Assembly (NCBI GenBank): GCA_028275825.1
Contig: JAPWTX010000011.1
Span: 1-46,971, forward strand
Origin: Ignisphaera sp.
Lineage (GTDB): Archaea > Thermoproteota > Thermoprotei_A > Sulfolobales > Ignisphaeraceae
Direction of reading: 5' to 3'
DNA: 46,971 nt
Shown here: piece by piece, positions 28,516-36,032 of the stretch
How positions within the stretch are numbered: position 1 is the stretch's first letter
Layout: each line of letters starts with the position of its first letter
Position numbers and translations under genes: made by a program
The notes under the pieces: model-generated
Seen by the model: the letters and a program-made list of their open reading frames with translations, nothing else
The model's database searches: none
What the model was told of the DNA's origin: nothing

Positions 28516-29067
28516 TTATCTTAAGATGTTCTCAATGTTATCTAAGTTCTTAATCAATTGCTCATGAACCCCAGCCCCCATTTTCTTCTCTATCTCTTCA
28601 AATTCTCTTAAAAGCTCTTCATCATCATCTCTAGTTAACACCATTAAAGCCATTTTAAACAATATATTATCCTCCTTGTATATATGGTCTCTAAGCAACG
28701 ATATGTAACTCAATGCATTATTTTTGAATTTATCTTTAGCTTCGATAGGCTTATTGAAAACTTCTAGAGATTCTCTCATTTCTCTTATATAACCTCTACC
28801 TAAATCATGTTCATATAACATAACCCCTATAGGTCCTCCCTCTCTAGGAATACCTCTTTGTTCTAGTAATGGGAATAAAACGTTCTCTTCTTTTCCATGA
28901 TAACATTTATCAGCAAATATTTGAAAGAATTCCAAAAGCTTATTGAGAACTTCTAAGGGTACATCCTCACCTCTTTCTATTCTTGTTACTGCTAGTTCAA
29001 GCAATGATAAAGCTCTTTCAATAATTCTATGTTCACTCATCAAAATCTCTATAGATCTCATAGACAT
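28516..29067 (-). CDS. Hemerythrin-like HHE protein
   Basis: This 183-residue four-helix protein has the hemerythrin diiron pattern: MSEHRIIERALSLLELA, CYHGKEENVLFPLLEQRG, YEHDLGRGYIREM and LRDHIYKEDNILF. It binds O2 or NO, or stores iron. It is a separate transcription unit without an operator copy. It resembles the intact form expected for the broken HHE gene at 23766-24292, but is a distinct gene. Confidence 0.88.
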   Translation of the reverse strand: MSMRSIEILMSEHRIIERALSLLELAVTRIERGEDVPLEVLNKLLEFFQIFADKCYHGKEENVLFPLLEQRGIPREGGPIGVMLYEHDLGRGYIREMRESLEVFNKPIEAKDKFKNNALSYISLLRDHIYKEDNILFKMALMVLTRDDDEELLREFEEIEKKMGAGVHEQLIKNLDNIENILR

Positions 29068-29226
29068 CCCTAGAATTCTTTAATATACTAAAATTAATAA
29101 ACTTGCCTACAATGAAATATAAAACAATTTATCTTTGTTAAAATCTCAAGATTTCTATTATCCTTTCTAATATATGATATTAGACACCAATAAGTATACT
29201 TTATTCTTGTGATGAAAACATCATAC

Positions 29227-29976
29227 TTATTGTGTTTTGCAACTTTGTTGACTCAATATTTCTGTAAACTTTCTCTCAATGAAATTTTTGTCAAGGGATT
29301 TTAAGTCAAATTCTAATGAATTTGAAATGAGTTTTTCTATAAATTCGTCATTTAATATTTTATTTTCTATGCTTTCAATATATTTGATGTTAGCTTTTGT
29401 TGCAATCTTTGAAGCTCCTATAGGACAAAACTCACCAACTTTTATAGAGTATTCATATGTCCCTATAAACTTTGCATATCTTATTATTTCCTCTTTATCA
29501 AAACCTATTAAAGGTCTAAGTATGGGAATTTCTGTAGCTTTATTGATTACAAAGAGATTGTGCAGCGTTTGTGAAGCGACCTGTCCTAAACTTTCTCCTG
29601 TTGCAAGAGCTTTTGCACCTATTTTTCTTGCGAATCTACTCGCAATTCTCATCATAGCTCTTCTCAACAAAATCATCATATGATCTTCTTTCACATATAA
29701 TGCTATTCTCGGTATTAATGGTCTTAAATCTATGACATAGAGCTTTGGTCTATACTTAGAAATCCATTTATCTGCTAAAACTTTCGCTACTCTAATAGCG
29801 CCATAAATATGCCTATCTCCACCTAAGTTAAACAATAGCATGTGAACCTCTAATCCTTTTCTCACTAAAAGCCATGTTGTTACGGGTGAATCTATACCAC
29901 CTGAGAATAGTATTAATACTACGCTCCTTTCATTTATTGGAGATTCGATATTCTGGACAAAAAAGTTTTTAGCCAT
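29227..29976 (-). CDS. ThiI-like PP-loop sulfurtransferase without THUMP domain
   Basis: This 249-residue protein is the PP-loop AANH domain of the ThiI (tRNA 4-thiouridine/thiazole) family: LILFSGGIDSPVTTWLLVRKG at the N-terminus, ATGESLGQVASQTLHNL in the middle and EFCPIGASKIATKANI near residue 190. Full ThiI adds NFLD and THUMP domains before it; here the PP-loop starts at residue ~20, so a separate RNA-binding partner or another substrate is likely. It is the gene nearest to the isc-like cluster on the same strand. Confidence 0.85.
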   Translation of the reverse strand: MAKNFFVQNIESPINERSVVLILFSGGIDSPVTTWLLVRKGLEVHMLLFNLGGDRHIYGAIRVAKVLADKWISKYRPKLYVIDLRPLIPRIALYVKEDHMMILLRRAMMRIASRFARKIGAKALATGESLGQVASQTLHNLFVINKATEIPILRPLIGFDKEEIIRYAKFIGTYEYSIKVGEFCPIGASKIATKANIKYIESIENKILNDEFIEKLISNSLEFDLKSLDKNFIERKFTEILSQQSCKTQ

Positions 29977-30065
29977 TACATAAACCTCTTCTATCTATCT
30001 GTATTTAAAAATAGCATTTTCTTTTCCTTGATAATACACCACTATTACTTGTTTTGATTATTATT

Positions 30066-30383
30066 TCATGGTATTTGTATTTTTATATGTGGTCTTATTC
30101 TCATACATATTTCGCACATCTCTATAGATTTTCCCTGCATTAATTCATCTGAGAATTCTCTTATTACTTTGTACATTTCAGTATTATTCAATATTTTTTC
30201 AAGACCCCTAATTTTCCTTCTTCCTTGTATAACATAGTTAATTAATGGTTGTGGTAATTTAGTTAATTTTGCTACTTGGAATTGAGACAAGCCATATCTT
30301 TTCATGAGGTCTAAAGCTATAGCGATTCTCACAGTAGTTGAATAATTCTTTATAAATACTTCGCAAAAAGATTTAGTTATCAT
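30066..30383 (-). CDS. HTH regulator with C-terminal CxxC, inside the Fe-S/sulfur cluster
   Basis: This 105-residue protein has an N-terminal helix-turn-helix (GLSQFQVAKLTKLPQPLINY, ~31-50) of the same Xre-like group as the protein at 18060-18446. The C-terminus carries SIEMCEICMRIRPHI, a CxxC that could bind an Fe-S cluster, a metal or persulfide. It begins four bases after the second tusA stop, so it is expressed with IscU-IscS. It is the best local candidate for the protein that reads the CTATAAC-N3-GTTATAG operator, by position and Cys content; this is inference. Confidence 0.75.
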   Translation of the reverse strand: MITKSFCEVFIKNYSTTVRIAIALDLMKRYGLSQFQVAKLTKLPQPLINYVIQGRRKIRGLEKILNNTEMYKVIREFSDELMQGKSIEMCEICMRIRPHIKIQIP

Positions 30384-30387
30384 TTTA

Positions 30388-30624
30388 CTACACCTCTAAA
30401 CTATCTACTGTTTTCTCTAAATATATTTCGTAGTAGTTATCTACATTATATACCTCGATTTTGGCTATTTCAAAAACCTCTATTGTTTGTTTCAGCATCT
30501 TTACGCAATCTTTTGATGTTGTTAAAACCACAAGTTTTTCGCCTTTCCTTAACTTTGACAAAACTGTTATAGTTTTCACCAAAGGTCCTGGGCATTCCTC
30601 GTTTCTAAAGTCTAAACGCTTCAT
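30388..30624 (-). CDS. TusA/SirA-family sulfur carrier 2
   Basis: This 78-residue sulfur-relay protein starts LDFRNEECPGPLVKTITVLSK, with the CPxP site and its single persulfide Cys, and has a second Cys in TSKDCVKML. ATG at 30624 overlaps the region just past the IscS stop and is preceded by TGGAGA; ATG at 30636 is an alternative. It probably accepts persulfide from the adjacent cysteine desulfurase. Confidence 0.87.
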   Translation of the reverse strand: MKRLDFRNEECPGPLVKTITVLSKLRKGEKLVVLTTSKDCVKMLKQTIEVFEIAKIEVYNVDNYYEIYLEKTVDSLEV

Positions 30625-30626
30625 TG

Positions 30627-31850
30627 TTATCTCCATGCACTTATCTTCCTAAGCCTTTCAACAGCTTTTGGAATAACATCTAAGGTATAATCTATATCCT
30701 CTTCTCTGTGGTAGTGAGATAATTTAAATAGTATGCTGCCATGTGCTTCTTCATGTTTTCTACCAATAGCTAATAAAACGTGGCTAGGCTCTAAAACTCT
30801 GCTACTACAAGCACTTCCACTTGAAACATAAATTCCATGAAGACTTAGCTCTACTGTGAGAGCCTCTCCTTCAACTCGAAGGAAACTCATATTAGCATTA
30901 TTATCAACTCTCATACCCCCTACTGGTCCGTTTACAAGTACTTCTGGTACTCTATCCAAAATACCTTTCATAAGTTTATCTCTGAGGTTCTTCACATAGT
31001 TAACTCTATAATTGAAATTACTAAACATTATTTCAACAGCTTTCTTAAACCCTGCTATAAGTGGTACATTTTCAACGCCTGGCCAAAGCTTCTCAACGCT
31101 TAGTTGTCCTTTCAATGGTGATTCTAATTCTACACCTTCTTTAACATATAGAGCTCCTACTCCTCTAGGTCCGTGAACTTTATGCCCACTTATCGTTAAC
31201 ATGTCAATATTAAGTTTCTCTACATCGATAGGAATCCATGAATAAGCATCAGCAGCATCTGTGTGGAACACAGCATTGGGGTTAGCAGATTTCACAATAT
31301 CAATAAGATCTTTTATTTTCTGAATAGTTCCTATCTCGTGATTAACTGTTTGGATACTAACCAATATAGTATCTTTATCTATGTAGTACTTTAGCATCTC
31401 TGGATCTACAAAACCCTCTCTATCTACAGGAACAAGAACTACTTTAAAACCAAAAAGTTCAGATGCAAATCTCGCTGGAAAAATTACACTTAGGTGTTCT
31501 ATAGCTGATACAACTACTTTTTTTCCTTTACCTTTATCTCTATTCTTGAGTAGAAAACCAAGTATTGCCAGGTTATTTGCTTCTGTACCGCTATGCGTAA
31601 ACACAATATTTTCCGGGTTACGAATACCAAGAGTTTTTGCTATAAGCTCTTTAGTTTCATAAACGATTTCTAGCGACTCCCAACCAATTCTATGGGTTAT
31701 CGAGGGATGTCCAAATCCTTTTTTATTGAAATAAGGCATCATTGCCTCTACAACTTCATCAGGAATGAAACCACTATTCTCTAGATCAAAATAGATCTCC
31801 TTTTGAGGTGTTCCATGAGACTCTAGTAGTTCTTTAACTTTCCTAGACAT
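30627..31850 (-). CDS. iscS: Cysteine desulfurase (IscS/NifS)
   Basis: This 407-residue PLP enzyme removes sulfur from cysteine for Fe-S and thio-cofactor synthesis. It has HSGTEANNLAIL, HTDAADAYSW, the PLP lysine in SGHKVHGPRGVGALY and the catalytic Cys in SSGSACSSRVLEPSHVL. It lies between a TusA-like gene (two bases upstream) and a TusA gene (two bases downstream) in the iscU-led operon. Confidence 0.95.
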   Translation of the reverse strand: MSRKVKELLESHGTPQKEIYFDLENSGFIPDEVVEAMMPYFNKKGFGHPSITHRIGWESLEIVYETKELIAKTLGIRNPENIVFTHSGTEANNLAILGFLLKNRDKGKGKKVVVSAIEHLSVIFPARFASELFGFKVVLVPVDREGFVDPEMLKYYIDKDTILVSIQTVNHEIGTIQKIKDLIDIVKSANPNAVFHTDAADAYSWIPIDVEKLNIDMLTISGHKVHGPRGVGALYVKEGVELESPLKGQLSVEKLWPGVENVPLIAGFKKAVEIMFSNFNYRVNYVKNLRDKLMKGILDRVPEVLVNGPVGGMRVDNNANMSFLRVEGEALTVELSLHGIYVSSGSACSSRVLEPSHVLLAIGRKHEEAHGSILFKLSHYHREEDIDYTLDVIPKAVERLRKISAWR

Positions 31851-31852
31851 AG

Positions 31853-32101
31853 CTAACCCCTTTTCCTAGCTATCATTAGTATAATTCCTTCACTGATTTT
31901 CTCAACTTTCTCTGCAAAGTAATTGTATTTAGATAGAAATAGTTTCAATGCATTTTCAGGTATATCCTCTTCTCTAAAAATTATCTTAATTTCATCAAAA
32001 CCTTCAGATGCTACTGAAGGTAGTAAATTACTAATTTTTATAATTGGATGAGAAGTACAACCAGCAGAAATATATCTAAGATCTAATTCCTTAACCTTCA
32101 T
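31853..32101 (-). CDS. TusA-like protein with altered active site (CTSHP)
   Basis: This 82-residue protein has TusA-like length and strand/helix order: an early ELDLRYISAGCTSHPIIKIS where TusA has LDxRG..CPxP, then EGFDEIKIIFREEDIPENAL. The Cys is kept but the CPxP is replaced by CTSHP. It overlaps the IscU stop by four bases and ends two bases before IscS, so it is a fixed part of the cluster. It may be a dedicated sulfur shuttle between IscS and IscU. The family call is by pattern and is tentative. Confidence 0.5.
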   Translation of the reverse strand: MKVKELDLRYISAGCTSHPIIKISNLLPSVASEGFDEIKIIFREEDIPENALKLFLSKYNYFAEKVEKISEGIILMIARKRG

Positions 32102-32613
32102 CTAACCTCACCTAGAGCTTTCATAGATTTATAGTACCTCTCCATCATCTCCTCTTCTTCAAACACTTGTTTCTCCTCAATTGTTAAATCTTTTGGTAGC
32201 CACTCAGGATGCTTCCCAATTTTCTTATAATAAGCCCTTACACCCCTCTTCAAAGCTCCTACAGCTAAAATACTACAGTGATATTTTATCGGTGGTAACC
32301 CCCCAAGTTCATCTGATAGCATTTTCCACGAAATTCGCCATGCATCTTCAACTCTTTTACCTTTTATCATCTCAGTTAATATACTCGCAGCAGCAATATT
32401 AGCTGCACATCCATAGCTTTCAAAAGTAGCTCTCTCTACAATATCTTGACCATCAATATTTACAATCTTTAGGTAAAGCCTAATCATGTCTCCACAAGCT
32501 GGACTACCGGCGCTTTCAACAATAGTAGCATCTTCTAATGGACCAAGGTTCTTAGGATTACGAAATATTTCAAGTACCTTAGGACTATAGGGCAATGGTA
32601 TTCTAGTACTCAT
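32098..32613 (-). CDS. iscU: Fe-S cluster scaffold, IscU/NifU N-domain type
   Basis: This 171-residue scaffold assembles [2Fe-2S]/[4Fe-4S] clusters. The three cysteines are in SPACGDMIRLYL (with the regulatory Asp), YGCAANIAAAS and KYHCSILAVGALKRGVRAY. ATG at 32613 (MSTRIP) is chosen; the longer GTG start at 32631 would lie inside the operator. First gene of iscU-tusA-like-iscS-tusA-HTH, all within four bases of one another. Confidence 0.93.
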   Translation of the reverse strand: MSTRIPLPYSPKVLEIFRNPKNLGPLEDATIVESAGSPACGDMIRLYLKIVNIDGQDIVERATFESYGCAANIAAASILTEMIKGKRVEDAWRISWKMLSDELGGLPPIKYHCSILAVGALKRGVRAYYKKIGKHPEWLPKDLTIEEKQVFEEEEMMERYYKSMKALGEVR

Positions 32614-32622
32614 TTTATTCAC

Positions 32623-32639
32623 CGATAACACTGTTATAC
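32623..32639. promoter_or_regulatory. Sulfur-regulon operator candidate 8
   Basis: CGATAAC-ACT-GTTATAC lies nine bases before the IscU ATG. The TATA-like TTTATAACTTT (minus strand, ~32645-32656) is just beyond it, so the site sits between promoter and start codon. Confidence 0.6.
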
Positions 32640-32793
32640 TTCGTAAAGTTATAAATATTTCTTACATGAAAATATAGTGTTTTGGTAAAGATTAAGAATT
32701 TCTACTTGAAATATCCGTGTCTTTATATCGAAGTACTTAGATATTATGAGAGATAATGTTGAGAAAGCCCCTCCAATAATTCCTAAAACCTAT

Positions 32794-32807
32794 CCGAAAA
32801 TTTTCGG
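32794..32807. promoter_or_regulatory. Palindrome CCGAAAATTTTCGG, possible second operator
   Basis: A perfect 14-bp palindrome, extending imperfectly to ATCC...GGGAT, lies 46 bases before the ATG of the split Fe-S gene at 32854. TTTTCGGG half-sites also occur at 22691-22698 (before thi4) and 33628-33635 (before the zinc-ribbon gene). Confidence 0.35.
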
Positions 32808-32853
32808 GATAAATTTTATTTTAAATATTATCAATAGTAAGTTTTGTGGTAAA

Positions 32854-33300
32854 ATGAAGTTCGTTCAATGGCCTTTAAAAATACTGTTAGTACATCCTCA
32901 AGCACCTTTCTTAGCAGAAAATAGGATAGTTATTGTAGCAGATTGCGTTGTTTTAATGAGACCAGAAATAGCTAAGCTATATGATGAGGGTGTTCCTATC
33001 TTGATAGGATGTCCATTACTTGAAGACCCGGATGCTACGATAAATAAGTTGAAGCTTATATTAGGTACAGATAATGTGAAAGATGTGGATGTTATTACTA
33101 TGGAAGTTCCATGCTGTCAAGCTCTTCATATGATGGTTAAGCAAATAGCTTCAGAGAATAATCTTAAACATAGGTTTACCCATAAGATTGTTAGGATATT
33201 TACAAAAGAAGTTGAGGAATGGAGACATGGCCAAGTTGATGAATCTATGATAGAACTTGAAAGAATTGCTCACAAAGGCTTGAACGATGAAGAAGTGTAG
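32854..33300 (+). CDS. C-terminal domain of an archaeal/bacterial 2x[4Fe-4S] protein, as a separate gene
   Basis: About 148 residues from ATG 32854. WPLKILLVHPQAPFLAENRI, then IVADCVVLM, ILIGCPLLEDPDATINKLK and MEVPCCQALHMMVKQ match the C-terminal half of widespread 4Fe-4S proteins of the type ferredoxin domain followed by WPIQLHL...VGCPKLDD...MEVPCC. The ferredoxin half is encoded by the next gene, which overlaps this one by 14 bases. The cysteines (ADC, GCP, PCC) may bind a further cluster. The frame stays open back to ATG 32746, but that lead lacks family similarity. Function unknown; a redox carrier or sensor is likely. Confidence 0.7.
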   Translation: MKFVQWPLKILLVHPQAPFLAENRIVIVADCVVLMRPEIAKLYDEGVPILIGCPLLEDPDATINKLKLILGTDNVKDVDVITMEVPCCQALHMMVKQIASENNLKHRFTHKIVRIFTKEVEEWRHGQVDESMIELERIAHKGLNDEEV

Positions 33301-33595
33301 GCTTATAGTATCAGTAGATCTAAGTAGATGTGTTGGCTGTGGTAGATGTGTAAAAGCTTGTTTAACAGGTGCACTAGCATTAGTTAATGGAAAAGCGAAA
33401 CTAGTAGACGAAAAGAGATGTGATGGATTTGGATCATGTATAGCTGCATGTCCTCATAATGCAATATCTTTAACACTTAGAGAAGCTGAGGAATTTGACT
33501 GGAGTATATTGTTAAATGTAAAGCTAAGTGATTGGATAGAGAAATTTAGACTGACATCGAGAAAAATAACGGGCTATACACTAAGCTTTGACTAG
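33287..33595 (+). CDS. Two-cluster ferredoxin-like protein (split partner of previous gene)
   Basis: This 102-residue protein has RCVGCGRCVKACLTGAL as the first [4Fe-4S] site and RCDGFGSCIAACPHNAI as the second, where Phe replaces one Cys. In fused family members this site reads CDGLGAC, so the change is normal for them. REAEEFDW at the end matches the linker (REAEPYDE) that leads into the C-terminal domain in fused homologues. Here that domain is the upstream gene, so the order is reversed and the two are coupled by a 14-base overlap. Confidence 0.83.
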   Translation: MKKCRLIVSVDLSRCVGCGRCVKACLTGALALVNGKAKLVDEKRCDGFGSCIAACPHNAISLTLREAEEFDWSILLNVKLSDWIEKFRLTSRKITGYTLSFD

Positions 33596-33682
33596 ATGAC
33601 AAGTTTCTATATTTTGCTTCCCTAATATTTTCGGGGAAAATTTTTTATATTCTAAAACCGTTGACATATCCTGGCGCTCACT

Positions 33683-33967
33683 ATGTTTAAATACTGCCCT
33701 GGGGCTAGGTCTATTGTTAATCCAAGAATAATAATAACAAAGTGCCCTCATTGTGGTGGTGAGATTGAGTTCTTTGAGTATGAAACAGAGATTACGTGTT
33801 GGCATTGTGGAAGAACTGTTAGAAGAAATCCTTCTGAATCATGTATATTCTGGTGTAATGCAGCTATTGATTGTATTAAAAATCTTAAAGAATTAAAGGT
33901 TATATCTGAAGATGTTGCAGATAATCTCATAAATCTTGTGAAGAAGTATAGAGAATCAAAATCTTAA
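33683..33967 (+). CDS. Zinc-ribbon protein with C-terminal Cys motif
   Basis: This 94-residue protein has CPGARSIVNP at the N-terminus, a zinc ribbon CPHCGGEIEFFEYETEITC then WHCGR, and the characteristic SCIFWCNAAIDC. Similar small proteins are widespread in anaerobes and are often mislabelled phosphohydrolases; their role is unknown. Structural zinc plus a possible Fe-S site is the likely content. It sits 88 bases after the ferredoxin-like gene, with the motif TTTTCGGG in between. Confidence 0.75.
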   Translation: MFKYCPGARSIVNPRIIITKCPHCGGEIEFFEYETEITCWHCGRTVRRNPSESCIFWCNAAIDCIKNLKELKVISEDVADNLINLVKKYRESKS

Positions 33968-34043
33968 TATTAAATAGAGTTACTCGATCTATAACGATAA
34001 GATAAGAATTTACTGAGCAGTGCCTACAGTATATCGGTTAACT

Positions 34044-34658
34044 ATGGCTTTATACAAAGTCTGTATAAAAATTAAAACAGATTGTGAAATCATTAAGTTT
34101 GCATCAAGAGAACAAGTAATTGAGATACTAGACGTCAGATTTATTAATGAAGATAATGTAAGACATCTTATTAAAATACCTGTAAACCTTATAAGAAGTG
34201 AGCTTGTTTCACATCCATTTAATAAATTCAATGTTATTAAGATAGATAAAGATGAGAAATTCTGTATAATTGATGTATGGAAATCTCCTTGTTCTATATG
34301 TAGAATATTGAGAGATGAGAACGTGTATATGATCAAAGCGAGAGCGAGCAAACCTGCTATTGTTAGCTACATCTTTACATGTGATGAATATACATTGAAA
34401 AGAATTAGAGATATTTTCGAGGCAAATAAATTTGAACACTCTATAGAAATACTTAACGAAAACAACGCAGTATTGACGCCTAGACAAGAATACATCTTGT
34501 CACTAGTATTCGACTTGGGGTATTTCGATTATCCACACAGAATAACTCTAGAAGAATTAGCAAAAATACTTGATATGTCGCCTTCTGCGCTAAGTGAAAC
34601 CCTTAGAAGAGCTATAAAGAGATTGATAATAAATTATTTAACTCAATCAAAAGACTAA
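34044..34658 (+). CDS. HTH_10 (Bat-type) transcriptional regulator with CxxC
   Basis: About 204 residues. The C-terminal ~60 residues form the archaeal Bat-type HTH_10 domain (LTPRQEYILSLVFDLGYFDY and LEELAKILDMSPSALSETLR). The N-terminal ~140 residues resemble the ligand-sensing part of such regulators and carry KSPCSICRIL, a CxxC that may sense metal or redox state. ATG at 34044 (MALYKVCI) is chosen over the GTG at 34020. It is a second candidate for control of the neighbouring Fe-S and sulfur genes. Confidence 0.8.
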   Translation: MALYKVCIKIKTDCEIIKFASREQVIEILDVRFINEDNVRHLIKIPVNLIRSELVSHPFNKFNVIKIDKDEKFCIIDVWKSPCSICRILRDENVYMIKARASKPAIVSYIFTCDEYTLKRIRDIFEANKFEHSIEILNENNAVLTPRQEYILSLVFDLGYFDYPHRITLEELAKILDMSPSALSETLRRAIKRLIINYLTQSKD

Positions 34659-35251
34659 TCATTGAAACGAAATTAACTATTATAAAGCTGCAGATTTTAA
34701 ACCACTAGTAGTTAAAAAGGACAATTTAAAACAGATTTTGATGAGTTTAATCTTCTCTACTCTAAATAATGAAATTCCATGCTACGAATAAAATATATTC
34801 ATGAAATCAATAGCTAATTCATCATAAATACAGAGATAGTTACAAGATTATCCCGAAATAGGTTTAGACTTTTCATGATACCAAATACCTTACAACTAAA
34901 ATACCTCTTACCATGCTTAGTATACTTTGGTGTTATAATGAGTAAAGAGGAAAAGAAAGAAAATTCCATGAAACAGAAGAAGAGCTCTGGATGTAGAAGA
35001 AGGCCAAAGTAGTTAAGTTGACGATTTATTTGTTTGAATTGATTTTATTTTTAACATTAAACCAAGAGATATGTAATTCCTTTTAATAGTCAAGTTTTTC
35101 TGTGTAGCTTTGTATAAGCATTTTCAGTTATGTATCACCTCGTAAAACTCTTGTACTCAGTTCAAGAAATTTATATGTAGATATAAACTTAGGATATAAT
35201 TTGAATGACGAGGTGAAAGCTCTTAGAGAATAATTTAAAAGGTTTTACTTT
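34659..35251. other. Long intergenic region, mostly empty
   Basis: About 590 AT-rich bases. Apart from a 24-residue lysine-rich frame at 34938-35012 (listed separately) I see no gene, no RNA fold and no repeat. ATCCCGAAAT near 34851 is a single half-site of the TTTTCGGG motif. Confidence 0.4.
34938..35012 (+). CDS. Possible 24-residue lysine-rich small protein
   Basis: ATG to TAG gives MSKEEKKENSMKQKKSSGCR followed by RRPK. It is highly basic with one Cys. A TGTTATA sequence stands directly before the ATG. Small basic frames arise easily in AT-rich DNA, so this is only a candidate. Confidence 0.2.
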   Translation: MSKEEKKENSMKQKKSSGCRRRPK

Positions 35252-35605
35252 ATGGGATTGGTAGGAGTTAAGATAACTGTTAGAAATACTGAAACAGCTA
35301 TTAGTAAAGAAGTTGAACTTCTTGTTGACACAGATTCTATATTTACTTGGGTTAGTAAGGAAGTTCTTGAAGAGATAGATATCAAATCTAAGGCTAGATT
35401 ATTTGAAACTGTTGATGGTGGAGTTGTTGGGAGAGTTATTGGTATAGCTACTATAAGCTACAAAAGGTTTGAAGATTATGTAGAGATTGTCTTTGCCGAG
35501 AAAGGTGATACTGAGGTTCTTGGTGTTGTAGCTCTTGAGACTCTTGGTCTTGAAGTTGATCCTATTAAACGTGAACTTAGACATGTTAATTATTTAGCTA
35601 TATAG
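35252..35605 (+). CDS. Retropepsin-like aspartyl protease fold protein, active site altered
   Basis: This 117-residue protein of the clan-AA type has KEVELLVDTDSIFTWVSKEV in the place where family members read LVDTGAxxTWLP. VLGVVALETLGLEVDPIKRE near the end is the typical family close. The catalytic Asp-Thr-Gly is Asp-Thr-Asp here, so protease activity is doubtful unless tolerated. It lies 16 bases before the HepT gene; the three genes probably form one unit. Confidence 0.75.
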   Translation: MGLVGVKITVRNTETAISKEVELLVDTDSIFTWVSKEVLEEIDIKSKARLFETVDGGVVGRVIGIATISYKRFEDYVEIVFAEKGDTEVLGVVALETLGLEVDPIKRELRHVNYLAI

Positions 35606-35621
35606 ATTGTTGTGATGAGCT

Positions 35622-36032
35622 ATGCCTATAGATATAGATGTTATTGAATCAAGGATAAGAGATGTTGTAGAGGTTATTAACGAGCTTAAGAGACTTACAT
35701 CTAAGAGTTTTACTGAGATGAGTATTGATGAGATTAACTCCATGAAGTACAATGTAATAGTTCTTGTAGAAGCCTTGGCATCTATATGTTTACATATAGC
35801 TGTTGATCATTTTGGTTTAAGACCAAAATCTTATACTGAATGCTTTAGAGAGGTTTCTCGAAGACTTGGTGTAGAGTGTTACAGAGATCTAGAGGCTTTA
35901 GCAAGACTTAGAAATCTACTTGTTCACAGATACTGGGTTGTAAGAGATGATATTGTGTACAACAATGTTAAAACAGATTTTAGATGTGTTAATGAATTCA
36001 TTGAGAAAATAAAGAAGTTGGTGAAGATATGA
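35622..36032 (+). CDS. hepT: HEPN-domain toxin of the HepT/DUF86 family
   Basis: This 136-residue all-helical protein has the HEPN ribonuclease motif R-x4-H-x-Y seen as RNLLVHRYW at ~106-114. In HepT/MntA systems the toxin cleaves RNA and is silenced by AMP addition from MntA at the motif's Tyr. It overlaps the nucleotidyltransferase gene by four bases (ATGA), the standard order of this toxin-antitoxin type. Confidence 0.88.
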   Translation: MPIDIDVIESRIRDVVEVINELKRLTSKSFTEMSIDEINSMKYNVIVLVEALASICLHIAVDHFGLRPKSYTECFREVSRRLGVECYRDLEALARLRNLLVHRYWVVRDDIVYNNVKTDFRCVNEFIEKIKKLVKI

